Origin: Drosophila pseudoobscura
Lineage: Eukaryota; Arthropoda; Insecta; Diptera; Drosophilidae
Length of the DNA: 64,000 nt
Reading direction: 5' to 3'
NCBI RefSeq assembly: GCF_009870125.1
Contig: NC_046683.1
Coordinates: 49,491,869-49,555,868 of the forward strand
How positions within the stretch are numbered: the stretch's first letter is position 1; each line of letters starts with the position of its first letter. Of this stretch, positions 26,001-35,300 are shown piece after piece. The translations under genes and the position numbers were made by a program. The notes beneath the pieces were generated by a model. It was not told the DNA's origin. It made no database searches and saw only the letters and a program-made list of their open reading frames with translations.

Positions 26001-29000
26001 AAAAGCCTTACGTGTCTGTGCCCCGCAGTGCCGCCGGCTAATCAAAATTGATACCCTCCCTCCCGAGTCCCTTGTAGACCCGAGTGCACATCCATCCCAT
26101 CCCCATCCTCTCCCGAGGCAATTGCTTGATTGATCACAAATTGAAAAATGCGGTTGAATAAGTCTGCGAAAGTGTTTCATGGAAAAATGGAATCAAGTGT
26201 GGCATCAAATTGATAAATGATGAAACTGACGACAAAGAAAAGGAAAAACACTCAAAAAGCAATAATAAAAATTTAAAAAAATGAAAAATTTAATTAAGTT
26301 GAACCGTTAACCCAGTCCAATATTTTAAATAAATGGATAAATATAAATAATATATTTATCTTTATTTTTTTTTTGCTGTGACCCAAGAAGATTATTATTA
26401 AGTTATTAAAGATTAAAGATTATGCTCTCGAGGAAAGAAGTTTTTAAAGTGGTCTAATCAAACTATTTTCCAGCTTAATATTAAATGAACGTTAGGTACG
26501 GGAAATACAAAAAAATTCCTAACAATTTTCCTAAAAAACTCCTAAGTATGTACCTTCAAACCATTAAAAGTTTTCCTGCATTTCCTCTCACAACATTCGT
26601 TGTATTACCGTATTATAAAAAACGTAAAAACGATTAAAATAAATCAACAACTTCCACTTGGAATCACGCACAGAATTTTCAAGTTCATTCAAAAAGTATC
26701 TACCGATGCACCCAAGAGTGGATGCCCCTTCTACAGTAGGTTTTCCATACCGTTAGCTTCGGGAATATGGAAAATATTCTTTCATTAGCAATGCAAAGTC
26801 AATTAGTAGGCATATAAATCTAACGGCACAAGCAGAAGCAGGGAGGAGACGTACCGGAACTAAAAACAAAACATAAAAACCAATAAGAAAAAAGGTCTAC
26901 AAAAAAGAGCAACAAAAACAGGCAATGACATCAACGGAAGAAGGAGATAGAGGCAGAGGCAGAGGCAGAGGCAGACACCATCCCGCATGCGTCCCGTCCC
27001 TTTACGACTCGGGCCACTGCTCGGGTCTGCTGTTGGTTCGTGTCCCTGCTTATTCACTTGCGCTTTTGTTTGTGGCTGCGTATCGATGGAGGGGGGAGGG
27101 CATGGGCGGCTGCTATTAAATTCCTCATAATTATGCGTTGTCGCTGAGTCAAGAACCAAACATATGTACATATACATGTATGTGGGAGAGAGAGATGCAG
27201 GAGCCGAGAGAGAGACACCCTCGGACACACAGATGGCGAAAAGTTTTTCTCGAAATTGTGGATTGTTGATACCCCCAGCCCAGCCCAGCCCAGCCCAGCC
27301 GTAGACGATCGTTTCGTGCGTTCTCTGACTTTTGTTTGTTGATTATTATTTTTCCTATTTATAAAGATTGCTCTCAGTCGCAGTCTCCCTCTCTGGGGAT
27401 CTTCTCTCTTGCTCTCTTTGGGAATGCTTTGGATGATTGTGCCCCTGAAATTGTGGTTCTGGTTCCATTCAGTATGTTTTCGCGTTTCGCGGCTTTCAAT
27501 CGACACTGGTGGTGGGCCTTGTGTGTCTTGTGTCCTGTCCTGTGTTCTTTCTGTAATCAACACACAATATTTGAATTTTGTTTAATACTTATTTACCATA
27601 ATTTAATGTGAATATTTTCGTTAAAAAAAAATCGCTGCACATGAACCAACAATGGATCGGAAACTCGATCTTTCCGAAAACTCTTTGGCTCTTTGTTGGA
27701 TTTTCCTTTTGCCAACATTTTCCTACTTTGTTGCATGAAAAATGCGCAGATGAGAAAAATTTGCATTTAATGAGCTCCCCACCCATCCATAAAGCCAGCC
27801 CCAGCCGATTGTATGCAAATATTTTGTGGAATTCAATTTTGCTGGGGCTAATGATAATTTTCTTGTACGACTACGAGTATGTAAGGCAGCAAATTGTTGA
27901 ACCGATATTGAGATCTCGGCGTACAAAGCTGTCAAAAAAAGGAAAGTTTGCTTCATTAAATATTAATGTTTTAATTGCCTTGGTTCAGTAAACAAAATGT
28001 GTGATATTCAGCTAATTGCAACTCCGTTTGGAAAGTGCTCCTCTTTGAACTAGTTCCGTGAGAACAACAGCTCCGTTCCCAATTAATTCTTCTCAATAGA
28101 CTAGACATTAGAACATTATCAGTCATGACCTCCCATAGCTTGTTTGACCTTTCTTTATTTGTGTCTGTGTGTTTTGTGTGCGACAAGGGCATCTCGGCCA
28201 TAAAACTCGTCGAACATTTCGATAAGCCTGGCAATGAGTCCGTCCGCCCTCCGTTCCCCACATTGTTTTCAGGCCAAAATAAAGCACGAAAACGGAATAA
28301 ATAGGAAAACCGAATAGAAAACCCAGGCAGGCATTGCATTTTGTGGTAATTAGAGACTTGTTGGATGGCCAGCAGAATCCAAACAAAAGATGTTCCAGAG
28401 CAACGGGAATGCCTCTGTGGGGGGGAGGGAGGAGGATATGCAAAGAGATTCCTCTTTTTTTTTTTGTCTACGAATTTTGCCTTGAAGTCTCAACAAAAAT
28501 CGTATTTAATGCTCTGCTGGCTAAGCAAAGAGAGAGGAGAGATTGCTTATATAATGTAGAGTGGGAGAGGGAGAGGGACAGAGGGAGAGAACTAACTGTG
28601 ATTGCCAGTGTTGTCTGTGTATCTTGTGGATTTCATTATGATGCAAAGCCCAGGTGAGATATGTGGGTGGGAAGAGGCAGCGGCTAGAATCAGAGTCAGA
28701 GTGTGACAGCAAACAGCTGTTGTCTGTCCGTCCGTCTGTCTGTCGGCCTGTCTGGACCCCGTCAAGCCGTGAATTGAGGTTAGCATGTTGCCTCAGTTTC
28801 ACCTCTTCGCGTGGGCGGGCGTCGCCGTCCAAAAGGTGCATCGCGAATGCAAAATAGGCAAAGAATTGCACGAAAATGAGGTTAATTTTGGCTTAGCTGG
28901 AATGGATAGGAATAGGTTAAAGCTGCACCAATGGAAGTGTTACAGATCCAACTAAAACATCTATTATGCCCCCTATTCTCTGGCCCTATTCCTATCCTAG

Positions 29001-29336
29001 AGTCCTAAACAAGTCAATCTTTACGGCACTACATAAATGCTATATCTTCGGCAATAAAATCGAATGATTGCAGCGGGCCAGGCCCAGAAATAGATCGATT
29101 GGCCTCCAGTTCGGATCTTGAGCGGTGAACGCTGACAGATGCATCATAAAATCTGTCTGCAACTGTGTACAGATCCCGAAATATTGCAGTTGAAAAGGAA
29201 AATTGTGTTCCAAGGCGCTTGTTTCACTCACTTTCGGTTTTTGATCGTTTTCGAACGAAACGAAACAAGTTGGTCGACAGGGTCTTAAATATTTGTGGCT
29301 TGGGTTGTTCACCAGACGACCGGCTGGTTGGTGAAA

Positions 29337-29367
<31 letters not shown>

Positions 29368-32300
29368 GGACTGCAATGGTCCATTGACAAAATTGGACAT
29401 AGATCAATGGATTTTGTGGTCGGAGTGGAGTGCTTCGACTTTAGTTGATTTCTTTGAGATTTGTGTGGTTTTTGTCTTAAGTAACATCCTCGCACATCTG
29501 ATCTTGAAGATCTTGGATCTTCTGGGATGTTCTCATTCCCACAAACAACAAATAAATTCAAATTTATTATGACAGGCCACTTAAACCCATTTGACATGAG
29601 AGCCGCTGAGCGAACAATTGTGCAGAATACTCATCTCTTGGTTGGTTTCTTCTCAAATTGCTCTGCTCAGCTCTGCTCTGCTCTGCTTTTTGTGAATCAT
29701 GCAATTTATTATAAACAATTTAGCAGCAGAAGGAAAATTCCGTCAAATTCATGACACATTTTCATTTAAGTTCTCTGGCGTTGCGCGAATTGAATCATCA
29801 ATTGGCTGCAAGACTAGCCGAATGCTCTCTGGCTGCGTTATGCAATTCTACAAGTTACAGAAGAATTGCAGATGGCTAAGAAGAAGAAGAAGAAGAAGAA
29901 GAGAGCCAAAGAAGAAGACGAACTGCATGCTCCAGCAGATTTGCTTCTTCTTAGCTGCATTTCATAGTGGCTGCTGTTGTTGTTGCTTTTGCGATTATCT
30001 ACACGAAGTTCATCAATTCCACTAGGAAATTAAAGTCAGGCAGAAGCCCAGAAGACCAGAGACCAAACCCAGTCGTGTAGAAAGAACCAGACCTGGAAAG
30101 GGTAGGGAGACCCCCGTGGGTAGGGGGCAGGGGTAGTCCAAGAAGTTCATGATTGTTCTTGGATTGTTCTTCTTTGTCTGTGTCGTCTCTCTCTCTCTCT
30201 CTCTCTCTCTCCAATGTTTTTCCATCGCCCATTTCCTGCATGAAATACAAAAAATTCAGCCCTGCCCTCCACTGCCCTCCACTGCCCTGCTGCCTTGGCT
30301 GTATTTTCTTTTGCTCCTCTTTTTCCATTGTTTCCAGTCGATTTCTTGCTCTGCTTTCTAGCCAAATCCCAATCTAAATCCCCAACAATTACCTTTCAAT
30401 TTGTTAAGAACTGTGCTAAAGGCCATCCGAGTTATCCGAAAGCAGAAATCATTTTCTAAGCTTCTATTCATTTATTTATTTATTTTTCTGCACAATTCAC
30501 TCTTCCGCCCGAGGGGGAAAATTCTTTTGTTTTGTGCCTGAACTTTGGTCCAAGAACAGTTCAAGAAACCCACTTTTTGGGGAGACATCTGTGGGGCACA
30601 GAGCCCGAGAATGAATTAAAACTGCTTTTAATTGTGAGAAAACCACTTTGGTGGGGATCGGTAGAGGGAGGGTGCTGGAAAATGGTGGAAGAAGGAACGA
30701 CAAAGAAGTCTTTTAAATTTAATGATAAATAAATTACACTAAATTATGGAAAATGTGAATAAAATTAAATGAACTTACGGGCATAAAAGATGTGACTTGA
30801 AACCATTAAATAAATACGCAACTGTTGCCAAATAAATACCGTTATACCAAATAAAATATATATGAATTTTTCATGTAGTCAGAGCCAAGCCTTAAAATGC
30901 ATAGAAAAGTGCCTCAAACAAATGATTGAAAATATCTGAAGAATGTGCCTACAAAACTGAGAGACAAAAATACTCGAGTCTTCCCAAAAAAAAAAAATAA
31001 AATAAACAGACAGCACAAAAAAATACTCATCAAAGTGACAAGCAAACCAGTGCCACGCCCCCATAAATCTACATATAAAGCCAAAATAAAGCAAAAATTA
31101 AACAACAACAAGTAAATCATGAGTAGTCAACCTGCCAGCCAGCCCGATAGCATCGATCTAGCCTATGATATGTGGGCGGGCCAATTCGAGTTTGTCGGAC
31201 CCACAGCGCACCACCCGCTGGCGAACAAGAGCCACAACAACAACAACAGCAGCAGCCTGAACAACAAGTGCCGGATCGGAGGAGCAGGACAGCCGAGCCG
31301 GAAGCTATCGACGGAGAGTCTGGAGGATTTGAATCTGAACTTCAATACGAGCTCCACGCAGAATCCGCTGAGCAACGCCTACAGCCTGGGCGGCGGCGTG
31401 GGGGACTACGAGTATTGCGGCTTCGGCAAGCATCCACCCATACTGATCGATCAGGAGACATTTCTGAGCCTCAATCCGGCCGACTTTGAGGATATAGTGC
31501 CATCGAATTCGGAGCCCAGCTCGTTGGTCTTCATCGAGAACAAGTTGGAGGCGAACAACAACAACAATAGCAATAGCAACAACAACAACAACAGCATCGA
31601 ATCGAACAACAACCATATCAATAGCAGCCACAACAACAAAGTGTACAACTTGGAAACGTTGACAAGTAAATTCAATAACAAAACAAACAATACAAACACA
31701 AACGGATTCAAGCTGGAGAACATCAAGAATTTCAAAAACAAATTACTCTGTGATTTCGAGGATAGCAGCGCCGGTGGTGGTGGTGGAGGTGGCGGTGGCT
31801 GTGGAGGCGCCCCCGGAGGATCTGGCAACAAAATGAACGGTGCACTCAGTGCCGAGATCTGCGACAATCTCAACGAGCAAGTAAGCAGTCCCCCTCCCCA
31901 ACCATTATTTACCCTTGATACTGCTGGCGACTCGGGTAATTCCATCAAAAGTTCAGGGTTCACTCGACACGGTGGGTGGTAAGGGGGCAACCACCCACCT
32001 GGGGGTTCGCATGTCATGACAGATATACTAGACAGACTCGTGGCATGTCAATAATGCCCATTCGCTATAAATGCACTGCACTAGAGTGCAATTAGCTTCA
32101 GTCTTACTTTGCATTGCCTCGGCTCGACTGCTTTGTCCTTTAATCCGAAAAGGTGGAATTTCGAATACGATTGCTATGTTGGAAACAAATGATGTGAGTG
32201 CCATACCAGTTTTTTTGTTGAGTTTTGTGGGAGTTGCGGGTCAGCTGCAGCAGTTCTCTCACCAAACTATGTGTGTTTATGGTTTCCTTGACATATTTAC

Positions 32301-35300
32301 CTTTTTCAACGTCAAAACCTAGACAGAAATAACATTTCAAAGTCGAAGAAACTTTTCAGTGTGCCTGTCGTATATAATTTGGCAAACATCTGCTAACTAT
32401 AAACAGAAATAAATTATATTTTTTGCTTCAAATGAGATCAGCATCATCAGTCAGTCAGTCACTAAGACCGACAGAGAGACGGAGAAGAAAAGAAAAACAG
32501 ACCACAAATTTCGAGAAATTAGTTGAAAAAAAAACGAAAATGAATGATGAAAAACTGTAACGAAATAGATGATTAGGAGCTTCTAAAGAGGAAAATGTGT
32601 CAACGAAAGTAAGAGAGAACTAAGTCCAAATGAGTGGAGCCCTTGGGTGCCGAGAAAGCAGCTCTTGGAGCGTTAATTTCCAAGACGATTGCTCTAGTTA
32701 CGGACTCCAAATTAAAGGCGGAATAGAAACCAGAATCCCCCCTTTCTTTCATAAAGCATCCCACTGTGAACGAGAGCCCAGAGATGCGGAATATCTTTCC
32801 ACACTTGCTGGAGGTCAGTACTTCGGCGATAGCCTCCAGCGGATGCCCTGCCCGATTTGTTTACCATATCGTTTGATGCAGGGCGGAGGAAATGGAAATC
32901 CAGTGTGTGCTGCAATCGAGCATCGCTTTTGGGGTCAAAGCTAATGCTGATTATAAGGCCCGAATGCTTCAAGATTTTCGAATTGTTTTCCATTCTGCTA
33001 TTTATGACCCGTTTAATGCGCGAGTAACGGAAGCCGTTTGGGCCTCGCTGGATAAAGTCATAATTGTAGAGAATTTTTTGGTGATTAGAAAATAAAGATG
33101 TGGTTCTTGGGTCACAGTGAGGGGACACATCTCGTCACATGATGTCTCTGGGAAATTCCCCTCGAGAATAAACTCGAATACAGGGTGATCTGTTCTAATT
33201 TTGGGGCCCAACAGCTGTTGCGCATTTCCGCACTTGCCGCCGAAAAACTTCCCATCAGTCAGCGGGCACCTGTCAGGCCTTCAACTTGTCAAAGCGAAAA
33301 CTGGAAAAATCAAAGGCCAGGCAGCGGCACTCTGACCCTGGAACACCTTTCAACTGCCACGCTGTACGCTGTCCGCCGAGGAAAGACGGAAAGTGACAAG
33401 AAAAAGTAAAGCCCATTTAGAGAAGCCGTTTCGTTGCCCCCCTTCTTAGGCCGATTTCAGCTCCTTGGGAGCTGGCATGTCATCGTCATCGCCATCGTCG
33501 TCTTCGTCTTCGTCACTTGTTACTCAATTTGTCTTACAGTTTTATTGTTTTCTCTTTATGCTCCAACAACAGACTTTTTTTTTATTTTTATAGCTTCTGT
33601 ACTTGGCTCCCTTCATACCCTGTACTTGGAGGGTATATCCTCTCGACGTAGATTTAGAGTTCCAAAGTCCGAAATCCAAAGGAAATATTTATGGATCAAA
33701 TATTGCTTTTCTTTGCACAGGGTATCCAATGGTCGTTCTGTGGCCCTCCTCCCTTTGTTTACGTTCTGAAGAACGGTTTCTGAATGAGAAGCGACTTCTG
33801 TTTATGCCGCCGCCGCTGCCGATGCTTCTTCTTTCACTATTTTTTTCGGAGGAATTTTGTAGACATTTAAATTAAATTCTAGTTTCTTGCTGTTTCTATA
33901 TATCACTACTTATATTTTCTTCTCTTTTTTTTTTGTGTTTTGGCATGGTTCATTGTACACATAGTACACAGGGGCCCCCGAATCGAGAACCCCGCCATAT
34001 CGCACACTGTGAAAGTTGACTCAGCGACTCTCTCGCATTCTCTATTTCTCTCTGGATCGGAAACGTTCTGTTGGTTGTTTTTGGGAGGTTGCTGCCTCTA
34101 TTCAGTTGCTGCCGCGCCGCGTTTGACGTCGATTGTGTTCGTGTGGACGTTCGTTGATATAGAGTATAGAGTATAGTGTACCCAGCCCTGCCCTGCACTG
34201 CTCTCCCTATACTACGTATATGATTACTGTATATATTCTGTAAATCCAGCAAAACATTGTGGCCCGCAAATTGCATTTAATTAAGCCTAATTGAACCTCA
34301 GGCCAGACAGTTTGGCAGCCCCCCGCAAAAATGTCGTTCGCCAATTGAACTTCTCAATTGACATTTTCCAGACCATTAGAACATGGGGGAGCATGGGGGG
34401 GGACGCCCTATGGGTGCTTTTAAAAATGAACTCCCTTAGTGGACAGTTCTTCGTAAGTGGTTTCAGGCACCCTGTTTCCATTGGCTCTTATCAGACACTC
34501 ACAACATCCTGTATGGCCCCTGCATTCATCTGGCACATTTCCTATCGCTGTGCAACATTTTACAGTGTGGGTGGATCATGAGTAAGCCTACAAAGTGCAA
34601 ATAAAAACACGTATCGATGAACACAGATTTTTGCACATTCCCGCGATTGTTGCTTGTGTGGCCAAAAGCCAATAGCCAAATGCAAAACGCCAACGAGAGG
34701 CACTTGCCGCCTTCTGCTCAAGTGTCTGGCTGCCCATGAGGCGTATGCGCAATATTTATGAGATACACATGTGATATTCATATGGGCAAGGCATGCGATA
34801 TATGCGAGTAGCACTAGCCAACAAAAGTTTCTGTCTGGAAACATTGAGTAGTGAACTCCATAATCAGCAGCTTCTTTTCCGCTGTTCAATAGTGTAATTA
34901 ACATTGTCGTTGTCGTTGTAGTTGTCGCTGTGGTTGTCGCTGGCTTGGTATTTTTTAAGAAATTAAACGAGCCGCCCGCCGGCCACAGTCGCAGTCTGCA
35001 TCGGCCATCAACTGAGCAAAGACGACGCGAAAACAGAGAAAACATTTAAAATCCATTTGCATTTCCATTTCCATAAAGAAGAGAGCAGGGCAGTGTGCAT
35101 TCTTGAACAATAATGTAAAGACAGAAAACAAAAGAAAACATATAGTCGGCAAATGTATTTGAAATATCCCATGGCTGATGTGCAGTTGGTGAACGATCTG
35201 CTCCTCGATCTGCGGCACATGAGAAACGATTGTGTTAGTGGAGACACGAACCAAACCGCACAAAGAACTGTCCACTCATATCGACTCTCTCGCTCTCTAT

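Larger units (their letters stand above)
24501..31118 (+). other. nuf intron between the minisatellite and the downstream first coding exon
   Basis: No coding exon is supported. The notable part is a GC-rich, CT-repeat-bearing stretch at about 25400-25720, listed separately. Others are GGCAGA/CAGCCC-type simple repeats near 26950 and 27280, a GTT run at about 29340-29368, a GAA run at 29877-29902 and a CT tract at 30186-30211. Confidence 0.5.
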
